This document shows, piece by piece, positions 1-5,816 of a DNA stretch of 5,888 nt. This DNA is from Candidatus Methanocomedens sp. (GTDB taxonomy: Archaea; Halobacteriota; Methanosarcinia; Methanosarcinales; Methanocomedenaceae): NCBI GenBank assembly GCA_013374385.1, contig QBUR01000121.1:1-5888 (forward strand), in the 5' to 3' direction. How positions within the stretch are numbered: the stretch's first letter is position 1; every line of letters begins with the position of its first letter. The position numbers and the translations under genes were made by a program. A model generated the notes under the pieces. That model was not told the origin of the DNA, searched no databases, and was given only the letters and a program-made list of their open reading frames with translations.

Positions 1-24
1 ATAAATATTGGGAAGGAAAAAATA

Positions 25-237
25 ATGAAAGCAATCTATGATCCTGTAACAGATACCCTTACTTTGATCTTGAGGGATATGGCAATTGCAGAGAGTGATG
101 AGATTAGAGATGGTCTTATAATCGATTATAGTGAAGATAATAAGGTTGTATCAATCGAAATGCTTGATGCATCTGAAAATATATCTGAACCACAGGCTTT
201 TACATATGAGATTAAAGGTCAAAAGGCCACAGCATGA
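25..237 (+). CDS. DUF2283 family small protein
   Basis: A 70-residue protein that matches the DUF2283 pattern from memory: an N-terminal YDPVTDTLTLIL strand pair (residues 5-16), then DEIRDGLIIDYSED and a VVSIEMLDAS strand (residues 41-50). Family members are 50-80 residues long and predicted to be small beta-rich folds. Their function is not established. They are often encoded beside DUF4258-type small proteins, which has led to toxin-antitoxin suggestions; the position where such a partner would sit is outside the window on the left. The start at 25 is supported by a purine-rich GGGAAGGA at 10-17, about 8 bases upstream. The last 20 residues are polar and probably a flexible tail. The gene is more AT-rich than the housekeeping genes downstream, which fits an accessory gene. 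Family assignment is fairly confident; the role is unknown. Confidence 0.8.
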   Translation: MKAIYDPVTDTLTLILRDMAIAESDEIRDGLIIDYSEDNKVVSIEMLDASENISEPQAFTYEIKGQKATA

Positions 238-260
238 TTTATTCTGGTGTCTTAATAATC

Positions 261-278
261 GTTAAGTAGTCCCTTAAC
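261..278 (+). terminator. Small perfect hairpin after the DUF2283 gene
   Basis: GTTAAG (261-266) and CTTAAC (273-278) are perfect reverse complements around a 6-base loop. A moderately T-rich stretch (ACTTTTATGG) follows. The hairpin lies 23 bases after the DUF2283 stop, so it could mark the transcript end. The stem is AT-rich and weak, and archaeal terminators depend mostly on T-runs rather than hairpins, so this is only a possible terminator. Confidence 0.25.
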
Positions 279-370
279 TAACTTTTATGGCCGATATCCT
301 TTATCTCCCATTATACTTTACAATTGATTCTCGGTATACTATCCTGAATTCTCTTTTTCCGGGGCCACAT

Positions 371-510
371 TCCGCTCTGCTCCCCATCCACCCTTGATGG
401 TGTGGGGGCTGGCAGGTGCTTTTCGATTCTTCCTGTGGGTTTACGGTGCGAAGTGGAGATGGATGCTTTGGGTAGACGGTTGCAGGTGGGAGGTGGATAT
501 TCGCCGGGTG
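371..510 (+). repeat. Diverged direct repeat, copy 1
   Basis: This stretch aligns with 739-866 in the same orientation. In the best core (407-469 against 766-828) I count 51 of 63 identical positions by eye without gaps, including GGCTGGCAGG, GCTTTTC and GATGCTTT. Outside the core the similarity continues with small gaps. The copy begins with a potential hairpin: CCCCA (382-386) can pair with TGGGG (403-407), and CACC (389-392) with GGTG (399-402), with a 2-base bulge. It has no convincing reading frame, so a decayed mobile element, a dispersed intergenic repeat or a structured RNA are all possible. Confidence 0.6.
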
Positions 511-588
511 TGGATTGGGAGAGTTGTATTCATTGTTGTACGTGGAGTGCCGCCATGGCTGTTAAAATATATTAACATCACAATTTAA

Positions 589-649
589 AACCACCGAGTG
601 CACAGAGCGATTTTACATTTCTCTGTGTTCCTCTGTGCTCTCCGTGGTT
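589..649. repeat. Palindromic repeat element (19-bp arms)
   Basis: The left arm at 589-607 (AACCACCGAGTGCACAGAG) and the right arm at 631-649 (CTCTGTGCTCTCCGTGGTT) are reverse complements at 17 of 19 positions, separated by 23 bases. The loop contains a further CTCTGTGTTC (621-630) that partly repeats the right arm, so the left arm could pair with either. From memory, elements of this kind (CTCTGTG...CTCCGTGGTT) occur as dispersed intergenic palindromes in many bacterial and archaeal genomes, without an agreed function. Its position between the two direct-repeat copies suggests insertion into the repeat-bearing region. It lies 350 bases or more from any gene end, so a terminator role is unlikely. 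Confidence 0.75.
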
Positions 650-738
650 AACATTGAAATGATTCCAGCCGCCCATCCCTTCTTCGCCTCTCCCTCCGCC
701 CCCTCTTCCCTCCACTCTGCCCGGGTGCCCTTCCCGAT

Positions 739-866
739 CCGCTCCGTCCGCACTTGTAGTGTGTGGGCTGGCAGGCGCTTTTCTATTATTCCGGCGGGCT
801 TTGAGTGCTAAGTGGGGATAGATGCTTTTGTGGTAATTGGGTGAGAGGGAAGTGCATATCCCTGGT
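739..866 (+). repeat. Diverged direct repeat, copy 2
   Basis: Second copy of the repeat at 371-510, about 359 bases downstream (core to core) and in the same orientation. The upstream TCCGCTC and the G-rich body down to about 866 both have counterparts in copy 1. At the place of the copy 1 hairpin this copy can form a short stem of its own: CGCAC (749-753) with GTGTG (759-763), loop TTGTA, one G-T pair. The sequences differ but the stem position is kept, which hints at structure. With only two copies visible, whether this is a wider repeat family cannot be judged. Confidence 0.6.
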
Positions 867-929
867 AAGCTTAACCTTTAACATCGAACTTACTTAAGTG
901 GAAGGTGTCAATACATCGTGAACAAATCA

Positions 930-1012
930 TCATATTTTCCAAATATCATCTCGAATTTGCTTAATCTCTTCATTCACATCATAACCAAATTCTTTGGCAC
1001 CAGTCACGATTT
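930..1012 (-). pseudogene. C-terminal remnant of an unidentified minus-strand gene
   Basis: On the minus strand, the frame ending at a TGA (930-932) reads about 25 residues with protein-like character: VTGAKEFGYDVNEE, then IKQIRDDIWKI and the stop. It is a charged, amphipathic, helix-forming tail of the kind seen at the ends of small soluble proteins. The frame stays open to about 1049 but has no plausible start or ribosome binding site, and beyond about 1005-1012 the plus strand looks more coding-like. I read it as the surviving C-terminus of a gene that lost its front part. The family is not recognised. The alternative is a chance open stretch. Confidence 0.3.
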
Positions 1013-1174
1013 GGGGCACAAAAAATCGAGCAAAAATACACCGAGTTCTTCAGGGAAGTGCTGGGCGTGGAATTCGGGCATGTGCCTGCCGCCCGGCTGC
1101 GGTGTGAGCACAGACACCGTAACAAGGTGTGTGCGAAAGTGGACTGCAGGTATTATCCAACAACTCTCTCCTGA
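1005..1174 (+). pseudogene. C-terminal remnant of an unidentified plus-strand gene
   Basis: The frame ending at TGA 1172-1174 reads about 56 residues that look coding: RFGAQKIEQKYTEFFREVLG, then VEFGHVPAARLRCEHRHRN and KVCAKVDCRYYPTTLS. Codon choice (AGG, CTG, GTG, GCC, GAG, many G/C third positions) resembles the intact genes downstream and differs from the AT-rich DNA to the left. Four cysteines and histidines are clustered (C-x2-H-x-H, C-x4-C), which could bind a metal. There is no ATG, and upstream of about 1005 the frame loses protein character and meets a stop at 962-964. It is probably a decayed gene end; the family is not recognised. Confidence 0.35.
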
Positions 1175-1184
1175 ATAAACAAAA

Positions 1185-1192
1185 TTTTTATA
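1185..1192 (+). promoter_or_regulatory. TATA-like box for the membrane regulator gene
   Basis: TTTTTATA at 1185-1192 lies about 30 bases before the ATG at 1219. Archaeal transcription normally begins about 25 bases downstream of the TATA centre, which would put the start near 1213-1216. The mRNA would then have almost no leader, in agreement with the lack of a Shine-Dalgarno before 1219. Confidence 0.45.
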
Positions 1193-1218
1193 CTGCCACA
1201 CCAAAACAGAGTCAATAT

Positions 1219-2028
1219 ATGTTTAAGCCCCAAGTGCTCACAAAACTAACCTTAATTTTCATCATCACTTTCCTGGCATTCTCCACAGTCAGTGCCACTA
1301 CCATACACGGTATCGTATATGAGTGGTCCACATTTGAGCCCCTGGACAATGCCCTGGTAGAAGTGACCTCCACTCCCACCCAGTTCAGGGTGGCCACATC
1401 AGGCGTGTATTCCTTTAACCTGCCACCCGGGGATTACCTTATCAAAACCAGTTATTACACGAACGATACCCTGGAGTACTATACAGAGGATAACATCACG
1501 GTGACAGACCTTGAAGGGGACTATGTGTTCGATATCCTGCTTTTCCCACTGCAAAACGATTGTAAAGACTTTCCTGATGAGGATATCGGTAATATCACCT
1601 ATGATGTTGAGGACAATAGCTTGCCCTCATTTGACTGGACATATACAGCTGTTGCACTGTTGGTCATGTGCCTTGCGGCTTTGGCGGCATATTACCATCA
1701 CTTGGACAGGACAGGGAAAACAGACGAAACTGAGGCCGAGCTTATAGCTAAAACTGAACCTGAACCTGAGCCCGAACTGGCGGTTGAACAGCCCCCAAGC
1801 CCTTTGCCAGTGACACCCGGGCCAAAATCCCTGCCTGATGACCTGAGTGAATTATTGGATATCATCCAGCAGGCAGGGGGCAGGCTCACCCAGAAGGATT
1901 TGAGAAGTAAAATGAAATGTTCTGAAGCAAAAGTGAGCCTGATGGTCACCGACCTTGAGGACAGGGGACTGTTGCGCAAAGTAAAGCAGGGGCGGGGGAA
2001 TATTATACTGCTTAACAACAGGGAATGA
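1219..2028 (+). CDS. Membrane-anchored winged-helix protein with exported carboxypeptidase-regulatory-like domain
   Basis: This 269-residue protein is built in four parts. Residues 1-26 are a signal peptide (Lys near the N-terminus, hydrophobic LTLIFIITFLAF, VSA cleavage site). Residues 28-108 look like a carboxypeptidase-regulatory-like beta sandwich (IHGIVYEWSTFEPLDNALVEV, SGVYSFNLPPGDYLIK), with N-glycosylation sequons at 82, 92 and 125. Residues 140-159 are a TM helix followed by an acidic, proline-rich linker with an EPEPEPE run. Residues 206-266 are a winged helix (RLTQKDLRSKMKCSEAKVS, then LEDRGLLRKVKQGRGNIILL), as in the COG2512 type of archaeal membrane regulator. The predicted topology puts the sandwich outside and the DNA-binding domain inside, so it may be a one-component sensor-regulator; ligand and targets are unknown. 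I chose 1219 because the frame, although open upstream from a GTG at 1129, places the signal peptide and TATA-like box correctly only from here. Confidence 0.8.
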   Translation: MFKPQVLTKLTLIFIITFLAFSTVSATTIHGIVYEWSTFEPLDNALVEVTSTPTQFRVATSGVYSFNLPPGDYLIKTSYYTNDTLEYYTEDNITVTDLEGDYVFDILLFPLQNDCKDFPDEDIGNITYDVEDNSLPSFDWTYTAVALLVMCLAALAAYYHHLDRTGKTDETEAELIAKTEPEPEPELAVEQPPSPLPVTPGPKSLPDDLSELLDIIQQAGGRLTQKDLRSKMKCSEAKVSLMVTDLEDRGLLRKVKQGRGNIILLNNRE

Positions 2029-2078
2029 CCTGATGGCAGATTGATAGATTATTACTAATAAATTCCAATATAACAACC

Positions 2079-2612
2079 ATGGACTGGATATCCCACATCA
2101 TCTTCGGCCTTACAGTAACCAGACTGGCCTACATTAAACGCCCGCAAGAGTGGGAAAAATACCGCACAATCATCATACTGATAGCAGTAGCAGCCAGCCT
2201 GTTCCCTGACATTGACATCCTAACCACCCATCGCAGTGAAATACACGCACCGCTGGTGCTGGCGGCACTGGCAGGCGTCATTGGTCTGGTGTATCCATTA
2301 TCCTTCAGGCCGCTGCTGGCAGGTTTTTTAAGCCACAGCATGCTTGATATCTTCCTGTTCGACAATTCCAGGGGAACCATCAGGCAGATCATAGACATTG
2401 CAATCACCAATGATACAGCAGCCAGCGCGGTTAATGAAGCGGTGGTTACCGGGGTAGCTGCCAATGGTATCATGCTGTTGTATCCACTAAGCTGCGAGAT
2501 GTATTACATCCTGCTTACAGAAACGACCTATGCAATAGTGGCAATGCTGGTACTGTGTATTGCTGCCATCACTTTGTATCTCACCCGCAATAATACTGAC
2601 AAATATCGATAA
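2079..2612 (+). CDS. Membrane-bound metal-dependent hydrolase, YdjM/DUF457-like
   Basis: A 177-residue multi-pass membrane protein with the conserved polar residues of the YdjM/DUF457 (COG1988) family: SHIIFG near the N-terminus (His6), FPDIDIL at 42-48 (Asp44, Asp46), HRSEIHAPL at 51-59 (His51, His56), and GFLSHSMLDIF at 82-92 (His86, Asp90). A G-x-x-LLYPLS motif at 130-137 is also typical. Hydrophobic segments lie roughly at 30-48, 57-73, 78-93, 125-138 and 149-168. The His and Asp residues probably bind metal at the membrane face, and the family is annotated as putative hydrolases, but no substrate is established. The gene follows the regulator by 50 bases. An AT-rich box at 2051-2062 and no SD before the ATG suggest either a leaderless start or translation within an operon. 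Confidence 0.8.
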   Translation: MDWISHIIFGLTVTRLAYIKRPQEWEKYRTIIILIAVAASLFPDIDILTTHRSEIHAPLVLAALAGVIGLVYPLSFRPLLAGFLSHSMLDIFLFDNSRGTIRQIIDIAITNDTAASAVNEAVVTGVAANGIMLLYPLSCEMYYILLTETTYAIVAMLVLCIAAITLYLTRNNTDKYR

Positions 2613-2646
2613 CTATTATTGTGCCTCATTGCAATAAGACAACTCA

Positions 2647-3108
2647 ATGTCCAGAGTTGCAGTAGGCGGAACATTCAATCCCTTACATGATGGTCACAAA
2701 GCCCTGTTTACCAGAGCATACCAGTTAAGCAATGGCGATGAACTCATAATCGGCATAACCTCAAACGAGATGGCCGGGAAAAAGTACCACGATGTGGAAG
2801 ACTGGAAGGTAAGACGGCAGATAGTCATGGATTTTATGTATGACACCTTCAATGCAAGCCCGCTCATCGTCAGGCTGGACGACCCCTTCGGCCCCACCAT
2901 AGACGAGGATTTCGATTACCTTGTGGTCTCCCCTGAGACCGAAAACCAGGCCCACCTTATAAACACCAGGCGCGCTGAACTGGGAAAACAACCCATACAT
3001 ATCGAGCTGGTAGAACTTGTGCTGGCAGGGGACGGTCGTCCCATATCCTCAACCAGGGTGTTACTGGGCGAGATAGACGTTCACGGCAACCTGCTGCAAC
3101 ACCGATAA
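2647..3108 (+). CDS. coaD: Phosphopantetheine adenylyltransferase, archaeal type
   Basis: The product transfers AMP from ATP to 4'-phosphopantetheine, giving dephospho-CoA and pyrophosphate, the penultimate step of coenzyme A synthesis in the cytoplasm. The 153-residue protein has the nucleotidyltransferase signature VGGTFNPLHDGH at residues 6-17 (H14-D-G-H17, which contacts ATP phosphates) and ISSTR at 133-137, the second ATP-binding motif. Between them lie LIIGITSN (33-40), a KVRRQIVMDFM helix (54-64) and YLVVSPETE (91-99), all typical of the archaeal COG1019 branch rather than bacterial CoaD. The length is normal for that branch and both motifs are intact. The ATG at 2647 begins just before the first beta strand. 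No SD is visible. The preceding gene ends 34 bases upstream, so co-transcription is plausible. Confidence 0.92.
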   Translation: MSRVAVGGTFNPLHDGHKALFTRAYQLSNGDELIIGITSNEMAGKKYHDVEDWKVRRQIVMDFMYDTFNASPLIVRLDDPFGPTIDEDFDYLVVSPETENQAHLINTRRAELGKQPIHIELVELVLAGDGRPISSTRVLLGEIDVHGNLLQHR

Positions 3109-3110
3109 TA

Positions 3111-3181
3111 ATATTTATCTTGTGCGTGTTTTGTGTTCACAATTCATTCATAATAAATACCATATTTCACATTTTAAGAGG
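3111..3181 (+). promoter_or_regulatory. Candidate valS promoter, operator-like repeat and SD
   Basis: The gap between coaD and valS holds AT-rich, TATA-like boxes at 3111-3118 (ATATTTAT) and 3151-3159 (TAATAAATA). Just after the first is TTGTGTTCACAA (3131-3142), an inverted repeat with 5-base half-sites that could be a regulator site; TTGTG also occurs at 3120-3124 and GTGTT at 3126-3130. GAGG at 3178-3181, 8 bases before the valS ATG, matches the archaeal anti-SD. The upstream box would place the SD inside the leader; the downstream box would leave it out. So 3111-3118 is the better candidate. Confidence 0.3.
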
Positions 3182-3189
3182 AACATTAC

Positions 3190-5781
3190 ATGTCTGTTAC
3201 ACAACTCCCTAAAGAGTACAACCCGCAGGAGGTCGAACCCAGGTGGATGGGGAAATGGCAAGATTCAATGAATTACTTTGACTGGGACAGCAAAAAGCCC
3301 CAGTATATCATTGATACGCCGCCACCATACCCCACAGGCAATTTCCATATAGGCAATGCACTGAATTGGTGTTACATAGATTTCGTTGCCCGTTACAAGC
3401 GCATGCGAGGGTACAATGTAATGTTTCCCCAGGGTTGGGACTGCCACGGCCTGCCCACCGAAGTAAAGGTGGAGGAGATACATAATATCACCAAGAACCA
3501 GGTACCTCGTACCGAGTTCAGGCAGATGTGCGAAGAACTGACAGTCGGAAATATCGAGAAAATGCGCAATACCATGCGCCGGCTCGCATTCAGCATTGAC
3601 TGGAGTAACGAGTACATCACCATGAAGCCGGAATACTACGGCAAGACCCAGCACTCCTTTGTGCAGATGTACAATAAAGACCTGATATACCGCTCTGACC
3701 ATCCCAACAACTGGTGTCCCAGATGTGAGACAGCTATCGCTTTTGCAGAGGTGGAATACGAGGCCAGGCAGACTACATTGAACTATTTCCATTTCGACAA
3801 GCTTGACGTGGCTACCACCAGGCCCGAACTACTGGCAGCCTGCGTGGCAGTAGCCGTAAATCCTGATGACGACAGGTACAACGAATATGTGGGCCAGGAG
3901 ATTGAAGTGCCCGTATTCGGTCATAAGGTGAAGGTATTGTCCGATTCCGATGTTGACCCGAACTTTGGTACCGGCGTGGTCATGATATGTACCTTCGGTG
4001 ATAAGCAGGATGTAAGATGGTGGGCTGAACTGGGCTTGCCACTTCGCAAAGCCATTGACAAGCAGGGCACCATGACCTCCATTGCTGGGAAGTACGAGGG
4101 TATGTCCCTGGCTGATTGCAAAGAGGCTATTACTACAGATATGAAATATGCGGGTCTCATCTATGAGCAGGAGACTCTGGATCAAAATGTTGGCCTGTGC
4201 TGGCGCTGTAAAACACCAATAGAAATACTGTCAGAGCGGCAGTGGTTCGTGAAAATAGATGCCGACGATATCATATCAAAATCATCAGAGATCAATTGGG
4301 CACCCCCATATATGGAGGTAAGGCTCAAAAACTGGACCAGCACCATGGAATGGGACTGGTGTATCTCAAGGCAGCGTATCTTTGCCACACCCATCCCTGT
4401 ATGGTACTGTGATGAGTGCAGCGAGGTAATGGTGGCCAAAGAGGAATGGCTGCCCCTTGACCCAAACGCATCACAACCGCCCGAAGCCTGCAAGTGTGGC
4501 TCGACTTCATTTTCGCCAGAGGAAGATGTGCTGGATACCTGGATGGACTCGTCCATAACAGCCCTGAACGCTGCCGGCTGGCTGTCCCGGGACGATGTGC
4601 GCATGCCAACCCAACTGCGCCCCCAGGGACATGACATTATCAGGACCTGGGCTTTCTACTCTATCCTGCGCTCCAGTGCTTTAACGGGCCTGCGGCCGTG
4701 GGACGATATTATTATAAACGGTATGGTGCTGGGTGATGACGGTCATAAAATGAGCAAGAGCCTTGGTAATATCGTTATGCCGGAAGAGGTTATAAAGGAA
4801 TATGGTTCTGACGCTTTCAGGCAGTGGGCCGCTATCGGCGGTGCTACCGGGTCCGACATCATGTTCAGGTGGAAAGATGTGGTGGCAGGCAACCGGTTCC
4901 AGCAAAAATTATGGAGCATTGTCAGGTTCTGCATGCCTCACCTTGAGTATTTCCAGCCCGGCGAGGCTCAGTATAGAACCATCGACCGCTGGCTGCTGAG
5001 TAAACTGAACACCCTTATCAAAGAAGCTACTGCCAGCATGGATGCATACCAGTTCGACGAGACATTGAAGAATATCAGGAGCTTTGCCTGGGATACCCTG
5101 GCAGATAATTACATTGAACTCGTGAAATCCAGGCTGTACGGCGACGATGCCGAAGCAAAGCGGGCAGCACAGCAGACTCTGTACCTGACAGTGGACGCTT
5201 TGGCGAAGATGCTGGCTCCGTTCATTCCTTACTTTGCAGACGAGGTGTTCTCACAGTTACATGACCACAGCGTGCATACTGAGGCGTGGCCTGGGGTGGA
5301 TGAGTCTGCCATTGATGCGGCTGCTGAGGGTTCAGGCGAGCAGGTAAAGGAGATTACCGCTGCCATCAGGCGCTTTAAATCTGATAATGGCATGGCATTG
5401 AATGCACCCCTCGGCCGGCTCAGGATATACGGGCGTATCGGGGATGTGGCCGATATCGCGGGTACTGTGAACGCTGAGATTGAGGTAATGGCAGGCGAGC
5501 CCGAGTTCGAGTATAGGGTGAGTGGTGTTAAGCCGAATATGAGTGTAATCGGTCCTAAGTTTCGTGATAAGGCCGGAGCTATCATAGGTGCTTTGAAAAG
5601 TGCTGATGCTGCAACCATTGCAGAGCAGGCGGAGGCAGGGGCAATATCTATCGAAGCAGGCGGCGAGACTATAACACTTGAGCCTGATTCGGTGGCTTTT
5701 GAGCGTGAGATACTCTCAGAAGGCCATGCTGTTAATGTGCTGGAAGTGGGGGGTGTGATGGTCGTGGTTGAGAAAGCATGA
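3190..5781 (+). CDS. valS: Valyl-tRNA synthetase, archaeal type
   Basis: A class I aminoacyl-tRNA synthetase that charges tRNA-Val in the cytoplasm and hydrolyses misacylated Thr-tRNA-Val. The 863-residue protein is complete. PPPYPTGNFHIGN (44-56) holds the HIGH-type motif with Asn in the last place. GWDCHGLPTEVKVEE (82-96) and DVLDTWMDSS (446-455) are ValS signatures and argue against IleRS or LeuRS. The CP1 editing domain lies at about 185-345 (TTRPELL at 209-215, GTGVVMICTFGDKQD at 260-274). Cysteine pairs that probably bind zinc are at 176/179, 337/340 and 407/410 with 434/436. HKMSKSLGN at 519-527 is the KMSKS loop. The anticodon-binding helices start at DRWLLSKL (599-606), and a small C-terminal domain includes KPNMSVIGPKF (781-791). 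The start is supported by GAGG 8 bases upstream. The gene follows coaD by 81 bases, and its stop is 35 bases from a convergent gene end. Confidence 0.97.
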   Translation: MSVTQLPKEYNPQEVEPRWMGKWQDSMNYFDWDSKKPQYIIDTPPPYPTGNFHIGNALNWCYIDFVARYKRMRGYNVMFPQGWDCHGLPTEVKVEEIHNITKNQVPRTEFRQMCEELTVGNIEKMRNTMRRLAFSIDWSNEYITMKPEYYGKTQHSFVQMYNKDLIYRSDHPNNWCPRCETAIAFAEVEYEARQTTLNYFHFDKLDVATTRPELLAACVAVAVNPDDDRYNEYVGQEIEVPVFGHKVKVLSDSDVDPNFGTGVVMICTFGDKQDVRWWAELGLPLRKAIDKQGTMTSIAGKYEGMSLADCKEAITTDMKYAGLIYEQETLDQNVGLCWRCKTPIEILSERQWFVKIDADDIISKSSEINWAPPYMEVRLKNWTSTMEWDWCISRQRIFATPIPVWYCDECSEVMVAKEEWLPLDPNASQPPEACKCGSTSFSPEEDVLDTWMDSSITALNAAGWLSRDDVRMPTQLRPQGHDIIRTWAFYSILRSSALTGLRPWDDIIINGMVLGDDGHKMSKSLGNIVMPEEVIKEYGSDAFRQWAAIGGATGSDIMFRWKDVVAGNRFQQKLWSIVRFCMPHLEYFQPGEAQYRTIDRWLLSKLNTLIKEATASMDAYQFDETLKNIRSFAWDTLADNYIELVKSRLYGDDAEAKRAAQQTLYLTVDALAKMLAPFIPYFADEVFSQLHDHSVHTEAWPGVDESAIDAAAEGSGEQVKEITAAIRRFKSDNGMALNAPLGRLRIYGRIGDVADIAGTVNAEIEVMAGEPEFEYRVSGVKPNMSVIGPKFRDKAGAIIGALKSADAATIAEQAEAGAISIEAGGETITLEPDSVAFEREILSEGHAVNVLEVGGVMVVVEKA

Positions 5782-5816
5782 CCCTCTTTCAAATGGTACA
5801 TAAAGTATAATTTTCA

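Larger units (their letters stand above)
238..1218. other. Long region without an intact gene
   Basis: About 980 bases separate the DUF2283 stop from the next supported start at 1219. No reading frame here looks like a complete protein; the open frames are short and low-complexity (for example a Trp/Arg/Val-rich 64-codon frame at 394-588). The region instead contains a small hairpin, two diverged direct repeats, a palindromic element, a pyrimidine-rich tract and probable gene remnants, each listed separately. Strand composition flips repeatedly: C-rich just before each repeat copy, G-rich within it. It resembles a zone of repeated insertion and decay. No tRNA, rRNA or CRISPR structure was recognised. 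Confidence 0.7.

Noticed and set aside
394..588. 64-codon plus-strand frame rich in Trp, Arg and Val
   Set aside because: It is a by-product of the G-rich direct repeat. The second repeat copy does not preserve the frame, and no SD or domain is visible.
705..852. Long-range pairing of CTTCCCTC (705-712) with GAGGGAAG (845-852)
   Set aside because: Only 8 bases, not extended at either end, and expected by chance between a C-rich and a G-rich tract.
371..866. CRISPR array or the two ends of an insertion sequence
   Set aside because: There are only two long, diverged copies, far apart and in direct orientation, with no regular spacers, no inverted terminal repeats and no transposase frame between them.
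1004..1204. 66-codon minus-strand frame opposite the plus-strand remnant
   Set aside because: The plus strand of the same DNA has the more natural codon use and residue mix; this frame looks like its shadow.
1129..1218. Longer start for the winged-helix protein, adding 30 residues from a GTG at 1129
   Set aside because: The extra residues would bury the signal peptide, they overlap the remnant frame and the TATA-like box at 1185-1192, and they show no protein character. The ATG at 1219 fits better.
3346..3357. HIGN instead of HIGH in valyl-tRNA synthetase, as a possible inactivating change
   Set aside because: The last position of this motif varies in the family, and from memory archaeal ValS proteins carry Asn here. 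All other motifs, including KMSKS, are intact.
3190..5781. Isoleucyl-tRNA synthetase, because of the KPNMSVIGPKF stretch near the C-terminus
   Set aside because: GWDCHGLPTEVKVEE, TTRPELL and DVLDTWMDSS are ValS-type signatures. The GPK-type tail is shared by related class I synthetases.
5229..5801. 190-codon minus-strand frame opposite the end of valS
   Set aside because: A Ser/Ala/Pro-rich antisense shadow of an intact, well-recognised valS C-terminus.
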